Assembly (NCBI GenBank): GCA_017455665.1
Contig: JAFSZN010000066.1
Coordinates: 1 to 47,236, forward strand
Reading direction: 5' to 3'
Origin: Lentisphaeria bacterium
GTDB lineage: Bacteria > Verrucomicrobiota > Lentisphaeria > Victivallales > UBA1829
Length of the DNA stretch: 47,236 bases
Shown here: positions 16,126 to 24,140 of the stretch, in pieces
Numbering within the stretch: the first letter of the stretch is position 1
Layout: every line of letters begins with the position of its first letter
Position numbers and translations under genes: made by a program
Notes under the pieces: model-generated
What the model was told of the DNA's origin: nothing
The model's database searches: none
Seen by the model: only the letters and a program-made list of their open reading frames with translations

Positions 16126-17211
16126 TCAAGAAATCCAGCCGCCGCCGAGAAGACGTTCGCCGTCGTAGATGACGGCCGCCTGTCCGGGCGTGACCGCGCG
16201 CTGCGGCGTATCAAACCGAATGAAGACCACACCGTTCGGCGAGAGCAGGACCGAGGCGTCCGCGGGGCGCGACCGGTAGCGTATCTGCACCTGCGCGCGG
16301 AATTCGGCGGATTCGGCGGGCTTCGTGATCCAGTGTGCGCACGGCAGTACGAGCGAATCGCGCATCAGGTCGTCCGGATTCGTCGTGAGAAAGACCTTGT
16401 TTTCGCCCGCGTCGATGCGGCTGACCCACGCCGGGACGCCCATCGCCACGCCCGTGCCCTTGCGCTGCCCGATCGTGTACGCGTAGATGCCGTCGTGCCG
16501 ACCGAGGATGCGCCCGTCGGACGCGGCGGCGAACGTCCCGCCTGGCACGGTCTCGCCGAAGTGTTCGTGCAGGAACTCCGCCGCGGTCCTGTCCGGCGGC
16601 ATGAAGCATGCGTCCTGGCTTTCCTTTGCCTCGGCGTTCGGGAGCCCGAGCTCGCGGGCGATTTCGCGCACCTCGGGTTTCGTCATGCCGCCGAGCGGGA
16701 AGACGATGCGCGCGAGCTGTTCCTGCGAGAGCCCGAAGAGGAAATACGACTGGTCCTTTTCTCGGTACGAGCCGCGCGCGAGGGTGGTTTCCCCGTTTTC
16801 GGCGTCGATCGCTTTCGCGTAATGCCCCGTGGCGAACGCCGCGCAGCCGTATTGTTGCATGAGCGGCATGAGCGCGCCGAATTTGACCTTCGGATTGCAG
16901 ATGGCGCACGGATTCGGCGTGAAGCCGGATTTGTACATGTCCCAGCACGGACGCAGGACGCATTGTTCGAACGCTTTCGAGCAGTCCGCGTGAACGAGTT
17001 CGATCCCGAGCTTCGCGGCGGTGTCGGCGGCCTTCTGTTGCGTGGATTCTCCGCCGGGGAGAAGCGTCATGTGGACGCCCGTGACCTGATATCCCGCGCG
17101 GAGCGCGAGGACGGCGGCGACGGCGGAGTCGACTCCGCCGCTGAACGCGAGCAGGATGCGGGAACCTTGCGGAAGGCTGCGAAAAGGCGCGTAGGAGGCG
17201 TTCTGAGGCAT
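16126..17211 (-). CDS. mnmA: tRNA-specific 2-thiouridylase
   Basis: 361-residue cytoplasmic enzyme that makes the 2-thio group of wobble uridine 34 in tRNAs for Lys, Glu and Gln. The PP-loop ATP site SGGVDSAV is near residue 25. The two catalytic cysteines are present in NPCAICN and SQDACF, and GQRKGTGVAMG is conserved. Length is typical. GGAG upstream of the ATG overlaps the end of the DUF167 gene, 3 bp away. It is the last gene of the operon FHA-ftsH-DUF167-mnmA. Confidence 0.95.
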   Translation of the reverse strand: MPQNASYAPFRSLPQGSRILLAFSGGVDSAVAAVLALRAGYQVTGVHMTLLPGGESTQQKAADTAAKLGIELVHADCSKAFEQCVLRPCWDMYKSGFTPNPCAICNPKVKFGALMPLMQQYGCAAFATGHYAKAIDAENGETTLARGSYREKDQSYFLFGLSQEQLARIVFPLGGMTKPEVREIARELGLPNAEAKESQDACFMPPDRTAAEFLHEHFGETVPGGTFAAASDGRILGRHDGIYAYTIGQRKGTGVAMGVPAWVSRIDAGENKVFLTTNPDDLMRDSLVLPCAHWITKPAESAEFRAQVQIRYRSRPADASVLLSPNGVVFIRFDTPQRAVTPGQAAVIYDGERLLGGGWIS

Positions 17212-17214
17212 GGC

Positions 17215-17517
17215 TTACTCCAGCGCGGCGGCGAGTGCGGCGGCCGTGACGCCCGGCAGGAAAACGACCTTGTCGCGCGAGGTCTGGCCTGAGACCAGCG
17301 AGACGGCGCTTTTCGGCAGTTTCAGTTTCTTCGCCAGAAACACGCACAGTTCCTTGTTCGCCTTGCCGTCGACGGGCGGCGCGGCGAGCGAGATCTTCAA
17401 TGCCGTGCCGTAGACGCCCGCGACCGCGGTGCGTTTCGCGCCGGGCTGGACGTGGCACGACAAAAACACCCCTGACTCGTTGACACGGATCAGGGGTGCG
17501 AGAGTTTCGACCGTCAT
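17215..17517 (-). CDS. DUF167 (YggU-like) small protein
   Basis: 100-residue protein of the DUF167/YggU family. The typical core is visible: LSCHVQPGAKRT near residue 20, then KISLAAPPVDGKANKEL and LVSGQTSRDKVVFL. The biochemical role of the family is not known. GGAG is found upstream of the start at 17517. It lies 14 bp after ftsH and 3 bp before mnmA, clearly in the same transcript. Confidence 0.9.
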   Translation of the reverse strand: MTVETLAPLIRVNESGVFLSCHVQPGAKRTAVAGVYGTALKISLAAPPVDGKANKELCVFLAKKLKLPKSAVSLVSGQTSRDKVVFLPGVTAAALAAALE

Positions 17518-17531
17518 GGGGCGCTCCGGGA

Positions 17532-19661
17532 TCAGGGCGCCTTCACGGTGATGATGTCGTCGCCGGACTTGGGCGGTTCGCCGCCGTCGTCCTTCTTCTC
17601 GGCGGGAGCGGAAGCGCCGTCGGCGGGCTTGCCGGAATCTTCGCCGGACAGGACGGGCGCTTTTTCCTCTTCGGGCGGTAGATCAAGCAGTTTGCGGATG
17701 TCCGCGCCGGAGATGGTCTCGCGTTCGAGCAGGGCGTTCGCGAGCTTGTCGAGGCGTTCACGCTGTTCGGTGATGATCTTCGTGGCGCGCATCTTGCACT
17801 CGCCGATGATGCGCTTGACCTCGTCGTCGATCTCGCGCTGGGTCTGCTCGCTGCAGGATTCGTTGCGCGTGATGTCGCGTCCGAGGTAGATGTGGTCGGC
17901 GCGTTCGCCGTACTGGACGGTGCCGAGCTTGTCGCTCATACCGTAGGAGCAGACCATGGCGCGTGCGAGGTTCGTGGCGTGCGCGATGTCCTGCGAGGCG
18001 CCGCTGGTGATGTCGCCGAGGGCGATCTCCTCCGCCACGCGTCCGCCGAGGTCGGTCGTGATGATGTCGAGCATCTCCAGGCGGCTGCGCGAATAGCGGT
18101 CCTCGTGCTCCATCATCATGGTCAGGCCGAGCGCCTGTCCGCGCGGGATGATCGTGACCTTGTGCAGCGGGATGCTGTTTTCGAGGAAGAGGTTGACGAT
18201 GGCGTGCCCGGACTCGTGCCAGGCGGTGAGCCTGCGGTCGCGTTCGGGTATCTTGCGGCTGCGGCGTTCGCGTCCGAAGCAGACTTTGTCGCGCGCCTCC
18301 TCCAGGTCGGACTGGGTGGCGGCGTCCTTGTTGTTGCGTGCGGCGAGCAGCGCGGCCTCGTTGATGAGGTTCGCGAGGTCTGCCCCGCTGAATCCGGGCG
18401 TGCTCTTCGCGACGGCGTCGAGGTCGACGTCCTTCGCGAGCTTGATGTTTTTCGCGTGGACGGCGAGGATCTTCCGGCGGCCCACGATGTCGGGCAGGTC
18501 GATGACGATCTGGCGGTCGAAGCGGCCGGGACGGAGCAGGGCGGGGTCGAGTACGTCGACGCGGTTGGTCGCGGCGATCACGATCACGCCTTCCTGGGTT
18601 TCGAGGCCGTCCATTTCCACGAGGAGCGCGTTCAGCGTCTGTTCGCGTTCGTCGTGTCCGCCTCCGATGCCGGAGAAACGGGAGCGTCCCACGGCGTCGA
18701 TCTCGGCGATGAAGTTGAGGCAGGGGGCGTTCTTGCGCGCCTGCTGGAACATGTCGCGGACGTGGCTTGCGCCGACACCGACGAACATCTCGACGAAGTC
18801 GGAACCGCTGATGGAGAAGAACGGCACGGAGGCCTCGCCGGAAACGGCTTTCGCCATGAGGGTCTTGCCGGTGCCCGGCGGTCCGGTAAGGAGCGCGCCG
18901 CGCGGGATCTTGCCGCCGAGGAGCTTGAACTTGAGCGGGTCGCGGAGGTATTCCACGATCTCCTTCATCTCTTCCTTCGCCTCGTCGCAGCCCGCCACGT
19001 CGTCGAACTTGGTGTGGTTTTCGTTGGGGTCGATCATGCGCGCGCGGCTCTTGCCGAACTGGATGGCGCCGGAGCCGGCGCCGTGGATCTGGCGTGTGAA
19101 GATGAAGTAGAAGACGAGCAGGATCGGAACCGCGATCGCGAGGTTCAGGAGCAGGGATTTCCACCATACGTCGCGTTCCAGGTAAACGGTCTGGACGCCT
19201 TTTTCCTCCAGCTTGGAGATGACGGCGTCGGTGGCGTAGATGCGCGTCTCGTATTTCAGCTTGAGCTTGGGAGCGGCCTTCTTTCCCGCAGCGGCGGATT
19301 CGGCGGGCTTCGTCAAATCCTTCTCGACGATTTCGGGAGCGGAATCCTTTTTGTCATCCTGCTTCGCATCGGCGTCGGCCTTCTTCGCGTCGGCTTTCGG
19401 GGCGTTTTTGAACTCGCCGGAGATCGCGAGGATCTTGTCGGATTCGGGCATGACCTCGGCGGAAACGATCTCGCCCTTCTCAAGATGGGCGAGGAACTCG
19501 TTCGCGCTCCATTCCTCCGTGGCGGCGAAATAGGGCGAGGACTGGAAGACGATGAGCGAGGCGAGGACGAGGAACGCAAGCAGCCAGAGGAAAAGGGACG
19601 CCGGCGGCTTGCGCTTCGAACCCGGAAGCGCTTTTTTCGGTGGGTCTTTCTTGTCGTTCAT
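17532..19661 (-). CDS. ftsH: FtsH membrane AAA+ zinc protease with altered Walker B
   Basis: 709-residue inner-membrane protease that extracts and degrades membrane and regulatory proteins. TM1 is about 22-40 and TM2 about 168-187. Between them the periplasmic domain carries a Lys/Asp/Ala-rich insert (about 86-134) that is larger than usual. The AAA module has Walker A GPPGTGKT (260-267) and arginine-finger region LLRPGRFDR. The zinc site is HESGH (482-486), with a third ligand in ASQDIAHAT. Walker B reads [12 protein letters not shown]; the family normally has IIFIDEIDAVG, so the Mg-binding Asp is Ala319 (codon GCC at 18705-18707). This should weaken ATP hydrolysis unless compensated or a sequence error. 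It starts 3 bp after the FHA gene. Confidence 0.95.
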   Translation of the reverse strand: MNDKKDPPKKALPGSKRKPPASLFLWLLAFLVLASLIVFQSSPYFAATEEWSANEFLAHLEKGEIVSAEVMPESDKILAISGEFKNAPKADAKKADADAKQDDKKDSAPEIVEKDLTKPAESAAAGKKAAPKLKLKYETRIYATDAVISKLEEKGVQTVYLERDVWWKSLLLNLAIAVPILLVFYFIFTRQIHGAGSGAIQFGKSRARMIDPNENHTKFDDVAGCDEAKEEMKEIVEYLRDPLKFKLLGGKIPRGALLTGPPGTGKTLMAKAVSGEASVPFFSISGSDFVEMFVGVGASHVRDMFQQARKNAPCLNFIAEIDAVGRSRFSGIGGGHDEREQTLNALLVEMDGLETQEGVIVIAATNRVDVLDPALLRPGRFDRQIVIDLPDIVGRRKILAVHAKNIKLAKDVDLDAVAKSTPGFSGADLANLINEAALLAARNNKDAATQSDLEEARDKVCFGRERRSRKIPERDRRLTAWHESGHAIVNLFLENSIPLHKVTIIPRGQALGLTMMMEHEDRYSRSRLEMLDIITTDLGGRVAEEIALGDITSGASQDIAHATNLARAMVCSYGMSDKLGTVQYGERADHIYLGRDITRNESCSEQTQREIDDEVKRIIGECKMRATKIITEQRERLDKLANALLERETISGADIRKLLDLPPEEEKAPVLSGEDSGKPADGASAPAEKKDDGGEPPKSGDDIITVKAP

Positions 19662-19664
19662 GTA

Positions 19665-20237
19665 TTAAACAATCCGGGTCACGACGTCCTGCGCGGCGGG
19701 GATGAACGCGTTGGCGTTCTGGCCTTCCATGAAGCTCTTCACGAAGAGTCCGAGGATGGCGAGGAAGATGAGCGCGAGGAGGATGACGATGATGATCATG
19801 AGCTTGTTGGAAAGGCCGCTGCCCTGCTTGCGTTCGGTGAAGCCGGAGCTGGCGACGGACTTGATGGTCTGGGTCGTGCTGGCGGCGTTGATGTCGATGC
19901 CGGTCTGCGTCTTCTGGATCGACATGGTCATGGTCTTGTCCTCGGTGTCGAAGAGCAGCTCGAACGCGCCGATGCGCACGATGTCGCCGTTCTGCAGCTC
20001 GTATTCCTCGGTGAGCGGGTTGCCGTTGACCTTGGTGCCGTTGGTGGAGCCGGCGTCGGCGATGACGTACTTGTCGCCGTTGCGTGTGATCTTGCAGTGA
20101 AGCGTGCTGACGGTGGGATCCTTCAGGCAGATGGTGCGCTCGTCGGAACGTCCGACGGTGATCTCATCCTGCTTCAGTTCAAACATCTGACCGCGAAGCT
20201 GTTCGCTGAGAACGACGAATTTCGGAATAGCGGGCAT
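19665..20237 (-). CDS. FHA-domain protein with C-terminal membrane anchor
   Basis: 190-residue protein. Residues about 6-100 form a forkhead-associated domain, which binds phosphothreonine peptides: VGRSDE (28-33), STLHCKI with Ser/His, and GSTNGTKVNG. A polar linker follows. A single hydrophobic helix lies near residues 144-166 (MIIIVILLALIFLAILGLFV), leaving about 24 residues outside; it is therefore a tail-anchored membrane protein with the FHA domain in the cytoplasm. No Ser/Thr kinase is visible in the window. AGGAG precedes the ATG. It heads the operon with ftsH, suggesting a membrane protein quality-control or phospho-signalling link, which is inference. Confidence 0.85.
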   Translation of the reverse strand: MPAIPKFVVLSEQLRGQMFELKQDEITVGRSDERTICLKDPTVSTLHCKITRNGDKYVIADAGSTNGTKVNGNPLTEEYELQNGDIVRIGAFELLFDTEDKTMTMSIQKTQTGIDINAASTTQTIKSVASSGFTERKQGSGLSNKLMIIIVILLALIFLAILGLFVKSFMEGQNANAFIPAAQDVVTRIV

Positions 20238-20327
20238 TTCCAGATAAACTCCTGATTTGAATCGCTTCCGCCTGGTGATGGGGGCGGCGGAGGCAAAATG
20301 GTTGACGTAAGCCGATAGATGTCTTTT

Positions 20328-20355
20328 AATATATAGCTTGGAAACGGGATTTCAA
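20328..20355 (-). promoter_or_regulatory. Promoter of the FHA-ftsH-mnmA operon
   Basis: Minus strand: TTGAAA (20350-20355), 16 bp, TATATT (20328-20333). It lies about 90 bp upstream of the FHA start codon. Confidence 0.7.
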
Positions 20356-20407
20356 ACCCGAAACAAAAGATTTTCGGGATTATTTGTGTACATTCCTAAA
20401 GAAAGAT

Positions 20408-20468
20408 GAACGAGGGCAAGCACACCGTCGCAGTGTGCGCGAGCGGAGCCGCGCACGATATCAGCGCT
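20408..20468. repeat. Dispersed hairpin repeat
   Basis: Two hairpins: GCACAC-(7 nt)-GTGTGC, then GTGCGCG-(8 nt)-CGCGCAC, with GCAAGC and GCTTGC words at the two ends. The inner loop GCGGAGC is the complement of the GCTCCGC loop in the copy at 6375. It ends just beside the stop codon of the gene at 20476. Confidence 0.55.
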
Positions 20469-20475
20469 TGCAGTG

Positions 20476-21090
20476 TCAATCTTTCGGGATGATCTTGTGG
20501 TCCTGCGCCGCTTCCAGCAGGACTTTGAGCAGGATCGACTTCTCGGACGGGGTTTCCACGTGGAAACGCTCGGGCGCTTCGGCGAGCTCGCGCCAGTAGG
20601 CGCGGACCTCGGCGGATGCCGGGGAGCCGGAATTGTCCGGGAAGAGGTCGAGCAGGAAATCCAGGATCTGCCAGACGAGCTTGACCTGATCGTGCGTGAA
20701 GGACGAAATGAAGTCGTCCGTGACGCGCTTCATCTCCGGGTAGACCCAGCGGCCGCGGATCGACCACGCCAGCGGCATCATGCAGCGGAAAAGCATTTCG
20801 GGTTCGGGCAGGCGTGTGAGGTTTGCGCCGGGCAGGACCGGATTGCAGAAGACCTCCGGGTCGTCGTCGCTTCCGGCGCGTTCGTAGACGAAATCGAGGA
20901 TGCCGAAGAAGATCTCCGCGAGCTCCAGCCGACGGTCGGGCGGGTAGTAGCGCGGATTGTCGGAGATGGCGTCTTCGAGCTTCCGTTTCGTGTCGAAGAC
21001 GGGCGCTTCGTTGGGGCGTTTGAAGAGCTTGTCCAGCTCGTTCTGGAACGCCTCGATGTCGCGCTGGATGCCGTGTCTGTCAGCGGGCAT
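20476..21090 (-). CDS. Hypothetical protein, unknown function
   Basis: 204-residue soluble, mostly helical protein with no signal peptide or membrane segment. I do not recognise the family. It is rich in acidic and aromatic residues (PPDRRLELAEIFFGILDFVYERAG; DDFISSFTHDQVKLVWQILD) and ends close to a dispersed repeat. The ATG at 21090 lies 5 bp after the TSCPD gene, so the two are co-transcribed. No good ribosome site is seen, suggesting translational coupling. Confidence 0.7.
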   Translation of the reverse strand: MPADRHGIQRDIEAFQNELDKLFKRPNEAPVFDTKRKLEDAISDNPRYYPPDRRLELAEIFFGILDFVYERAGSDDDPEVFCNPVLPGANLTRLPEPEMLFRCMMPLAWSIRGRWVYPEMKRVTDDFISSFTHDQVKLVWQILDFLLDLFPDNSGSPASAEVRAYWRELAEAPERFHVETPSEKSILLKVLLEAAQDHKIIPKD

Positions 21091-21095
21091 GGTCG

Positions 21096-21356
21096 TCAGC
21101 CGAGTCTTCCCGCGAGGATCTCTTTCAGCGCCTTGGCGAGCTGGTCGGTGCAGGACGTGCCTTTGCCGCCGCAGTCGACGCCTTCGAGCATGTCGATGAC
21201 TTCCTGCGGCTTCTTGCCCTTCACGAGGATGCCGATCGCTGTGAGGTTGCCGGGGCAGCCGCCCGTGAACGCCACGTTGGTGATGACGCCGTTGTCGATG
21301 TCGATATCGATCTGGGAGGAGCAGACGAGCTGGCTGGTCTTGTAGGTGTAGTGCAT
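21096..21356 (-). CDS. TSCPD-domain protein
   Basis: 86-residue protein matching the small TSCPD-domain family (TIGR03905 type), related to a C-terminal domain of some vitamin B12-dependent ribonucleotide reductases. Visible signature: NVAFTGGCPGNLTAIGILVKG, then CGGKGTSCTDQLAKAL. Conserved cysteines (in GGCPG, DCGG, TSCTD) suggest metal or redox function, but the role is unknown. AAAGGA is upstream of the ATG. It is first in a two-gene transcript with an extended -10 promoter at 21401. Confidence 0.88.
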   Translation of the reverse strand: MHYTYKTSQLVCSSQIDIDIDNGVITNVAFTGGCPGNLTAIGILVKGKKPQEVIDMLEGVDCGGKGTSCTDQLAKALKEILAGRLG

Positions 21357-21400
21357 GGCGGAGTCCTTTCGGAATGTGTGAAAAAAGATTGCGGTCCCTT

Positions 21401-21410
21401 AATGTAGCAC
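21401..21410 (-). promoter_or_regulatory. Extended -10 promoter of the TSCPD gene pair
   Basis: Minus strand GTGCTACATT: the -10 TACATT preceded by GTGC, the same word as in the pdxJ promoter. No convincing -35 is seen at the right distance. Confidence 0.5.
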
Positions 21411-21458
21411 GAAAAACCAAAAAGACCAGTGCAAAGCGGAAAAAAGAAGGAAAAAGTC

Positions 21459-21486
21459 TTGCAATCGGAAAAAAACAAGCTATATT
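21459..21486 (+). promoter_or_regulatory. Promoter of ribD
   Basis: TTGCAA (21459-21464), 16 bp, TATATT (21481-21486), about 60 bp upstream of the ribD start. Confidence 0.65.
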
Positions 21487-21544
21487 TTCGAGGTGTTTTT
21501 TTCTGTGAATGAATCGGGCGTGCAATTCGCCCGGTCGAACCAAG

Positions 21545-22591
21545 ATGGAGCAGATTTTCGTGGACGGCGGAAACGACCAGATTTTTATGCGCGAGGCGCT
21601 GAACGAGGCCGAGCTCGGCGCGGGCTATACCAGCCCGAATCCGGCGGTCGGCGCGGTCATCGTGCGCGACGGACGGATCATCGGCCGCGGCCACCACAGG
21701 CGCTGCGGCGGTCCGCACGGCGAGATCGAGGCGTTCCTGAGCCTGCCGCACGAATCCGACGCCGCCGGAGCGGAGCTGTACGTCACGCTCGAGCCGTGCA
21801 GCACCACGGGGCGCACGCCGCCGTGCTGCAACGCGATCATCCGCAATAATATCCGGCGCGTGGTCATCGGCTGTCTCGACCCGAACCCGAAGCATGCCGG
21901 GCGCGGCGTCGAAATCCTGCGCGCCGCCGGGATCGAGGTGAAGACCGGCGTGCTGGAAGAGGAATGCCGCGTCCATCACGAGGCGTTTTTCAGGTGGATC
22001 ACGACGGGCCGTCCGTTCGTGCTGCTGAAGATGGCGGAAACGCTCGACGGGAAGATCGCCGCCGCGAACGGGGATTCCAAATGGGTTACTTCGGAGACCG
22101 CGCGGGAACGCGTGGCGTACCTGAGGCGGCTTTCGGATGCCGTGCTCGCGGGCGCGGAGACGTTCCGCACCGATTCGCCCCGGTTCACGGCGCGCACCCC
22201 GGACGGGACCGTCCTGAAGACACCGCGCCGGATCATCGCCACGCACCACCCGGAGATCCTGTCCGGGGCGGGCGAAGGCTGGGAAGCCGCCGTGCTCGAC
22301 ACGCCCGAAGAGTGGCGGGAGTTTCTCGTGCGGCTGGGGCGTGAGAACGTGACCATGCTGCTGATCGAAGGCGGCGGCGAACTGGCGGCGTCGGCGATTC
22401 GCGCCCGCGCCGTCGACAAGATCGAATTTCATATCGCGCCGAAACTGCTCGGCGGACGCGGCAGCCGTCCCGTGCTGGGCGGCCCCGATCCCGGTTCGCT
22501 GTCCGAGGCGGTCAAGCTCGACCGTCTGCGCGTGTCGGAACTGGGCTGCGATCTGCGGATCGAAGCGTATCCGCTGTACCCTGAATCTTGA
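21545..22591 (+). CDS. ribD: Bifunctional riboflavin biosynthesis deaminase/reductase
   Basis: 348-residue cytoplasmic enzyme with an N-terminal deaminase domain and a C-terminal reductase domain, catalysing two consecutive steps from the GTP-derived pyrimidine towards riboflavin. The zinc site is HGEIEAF with the catalytic Glu, and EPCSTTGRTPPC holds the two Cys ligands. The reductase half contains KMAETLDGKIA and LLIEGGGELAAS. I chose the ATG at 21545; an in-frame ATG at 21509 would add 12 residues not expected in the family, and neither has a strong ribosome site. Followed 22 bp later by ribE. No FMN riboswitch is seen upstream. Confidence 0.92.
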   Translation: MEQIFVDGGNDQIFMREALNEAELGAGYTSPNPAVGAVIVRDGRIIGRGHHRRCGGPHGEIEAFLSLPHESDAAGAELYVTLEPCSTTGRTPPCCNAIIRNNIRRVVIGCLDPNPKHAGRGVEILRAAGIEVKTGVLEEECRVHHEAFFRWITTGRPFVLLKMAETLDGKIAAANGDSKWVTSETARERVAYLRRLSDAVLAGAETFRTDSPRFTARTPDGTVLKTPRRIIATHHPEILSGAGEGWEAAVLDTPEEWREFLVRLGRENVTMLLIEGGGELAASAIRARAVDKIEFHIAPKLLGGRGSRPVLGGPDPGSLSEAVKLDRLRVSELGCDLRIEAYPLYPES

Positions 22592-22613
22592 GAAAATGTG
22601 AGGAGAGAATACG

Positions 22614-23261
22614 ATGTTTACAGGTTTGATCGAAAAGACCGGGATCCTGACCGGACGCGAAACCGGCGCGAAAGCCGGACGCCTGACCATAAAACCCGAC
22701 ACCCCGTGGACCGACCTTGAGGAAGGCGAGAGCATCGCCGTGAACGGCGCGTGCCTCACGTTCGAGAAGGAGTCGGGCGGGAACCTGACGTTTTTCGTGA
22801 TGAAGGAGACGCTGGATCGGACGAACCTGGGACAGATCAAAATCGGCGCGCGCGTCAACCTGGAACGCGCGCTGAGCCTGGGCAGCCGCCTCGGCGGGCA
22901 CATGGTCAGCGGACACGTCGACGCCGCCGTGAAGGTCGTTTCGTTCGGGAAGGTCGGCGACGATTACGAACTCCGCATGGAAATGCCGTCCGAGCTGCGG
23001 ATATTCTTCGTGACGAAGGGCAGCGTGTGCGTGAACGGCGTTTCCCTCACGCTTACGGACGTGACGGACGGGACGTTCGCGGTGCGGCTGATCCCGACGA
23101 CCCGGCGCGAGACCAACCTCGACGGTCTGAAGCCGGGCGACCTCGTGAACATCGAGACCGACCTGATCGGCAAGTACGTCTGCGAACAGCTCCGGCACAT
23201 GGACGACACGAAAAACGCGAAAACGATCTCCATGCGCGATCTGACGGAGGCGGGATTCTGA
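22614..23261 (+). CDS. ribE: Riboflavin synthase alpha chain
   Basis: 215-residue enzyme that converts two 6,7-dimethyl-8-ribityllumazine molecules into riboflavin. It begins MFTGLIEKTG, the usual start, and shows the two similar lumazine-binding halves: VNGACLTF with GHMVSGHVDA, and VNGVSLTLTDV. GAGGAG lies upstream of the ATG. It follows ribD and overlaps the next gene by 1 bp (TGATG). The ribBA and ribH genes are not in this window. Confidence 0.95.
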   Translation: MFTGLIEKTGILTGRETGAKAGRLTIKPDTPWTDLEEGESIAVNGACLTFEKESGGNLTFFVMKETLDRTNLGQIKIGARVNLERALSLGSRLGGHMVSGHVDAAVKVVSFGKVGDDYELRMEMPSELRIFFVTKGSVCVNGVSLTLTDVTDGTFAVRLIPTTRRETNLDGLKPGDLVNIETDLIGKYVCEQLRHMDDTKNAKTISMRDLTEAGF

Positions 23262-24076
23262 TGGAACCGGAAAAGATCGACTACAAGGCACTTCAGTTCG
23301 GGCTCGCGCTCGGACATGCCGCCATGGACCCGGCGTCCGTGCCGGATTTCCTCACGCCGGGCACGTTCGACGTCGTGGAGATCCCGACGGAGTGCTTCCT
23401 GCACCGGGATGCGGAGTTTCAGCGGCGTCTGGCGTCCTGCAAGTACAAAAGCGTGCGCGCCGGACACCTGATGGCGCCCGACCTCACGCGGGAGATACCG
23501 TTTCTGGCGGACAACTACCGCCGCGACTACGTGGAACAGGCTTCGATCATGGTCCGCACGCTTAAGGCGGCGGGCGCGTCCGGGGCGTTCCTCGGCCTCG
23601 ATATGAGGCGGATCCTGGGCGACGACGCGGCGGAAAAAGTCGCGCTGGAGATCGTTCGCCGTCTGGTCCCCGTGCTGTACCGCGAGAACTTCGAACTGCT
23701 GATCCCGTACCGGATCCCGTTCAAAAGCGAACGCGACATCATGACGACGCAGCTGACGGGCCGGTTCATGCGCGGCACGCTCAGTCCGTTCGTGAAACTG
23801 AGCGTGGAAATCCACCCGTTCGAGGTGAAGCCGGAGGAAGACAAGGCGGAGCTCCTCGGCCTGCTCGGATGCGAGGCGCATCAGGCGGTGCTGGTCTACG
23901 ACGCCGACAGCGGCCTCCACATCGCCCCGGCGCAGTTCCGGCCGTGGGCGGAGCTGCTGGAACGCCGTATGTTCCGCGGCCCGTACCTGCTGTGTCCGCG
24001 TTCGGTCCGCAACCGGATGGCGCTTCCGGAGTCGGATTTGTTCGCAAAATTGGTTTCTGACTTGCGAAATGAATAA
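23261..24076 (+). CDS. Hypothetical protein coupled to ribE
   Basis: 271-residue soluble protein with no signal peptide, family not recognised. Alternating hydrophobic strands and helices (FDVVEIPTECFL; ASGAFLGLDMRRI; FELLIPYRIPF; VKLSVEIHPFEV; QAVLVYDADSG) recall a TIM-barrel layout such as sugar isomerases of the xylose-isomerase type, but catalytic residues are not obvious. The ATG at 23261 shares one base with the ribE stop, so translation is coupled. The pdxJ promoter lies across its 3' end. Confidence 0.7.
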   Translation: MEPEKIDYKALQFGLALGHAAMDPASVPDFLTPGTFDVVEIPTECFLHRDAEFQRRLASCKYKSVRAGHLMAPDLTREIPFLADNYRRDYVEQASIMVRTLKAAGASGAFLGLDMRRILGDDAAEKVALEIVRRLVPVLYRENFELLIPYRIPFKSERDIMTTQLTGRFMRGTLSPFVKLSVEIHPFEVKPEEDKAELLGLLGCEAHQAVLVYDADSGLHIAPAQFRPWAELLERRMFRGPYLLCPRSVRNRMALPESDLFAKLVSDLRNE

Positions 24077-24090
24077 AAACGTGCTACATT
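24062..24090 (+). promoter_or_regulatory. Promoter of pdxJ
   Basis: TTGCGA (24062-24067), 17 bp, TACATT (24085-24090) with GTGC in front (extended -10). The -35 lies inside the end of the preceding gene. Confidence 0.65.
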
Positions 24091-24140
24091 ACTAGATTGC
24101 TTTTCTTTTTTCCGTATTTTTTTGAATTGGAGATTTGAAT

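Noticed and set aside
17892-20255. A long plus-strand open frame opposite ftsH and the FHA gene
   Set aside because: It overlaps two well-conserved minus-strand genes entirely and has a Val/Asp/Glu/Arg-rich nonsense composition.
21357-21544. An FMN riboswitch before ribD
   Set aside because: The conserved FMN-element words are absent and the leader is only about 50 nt.
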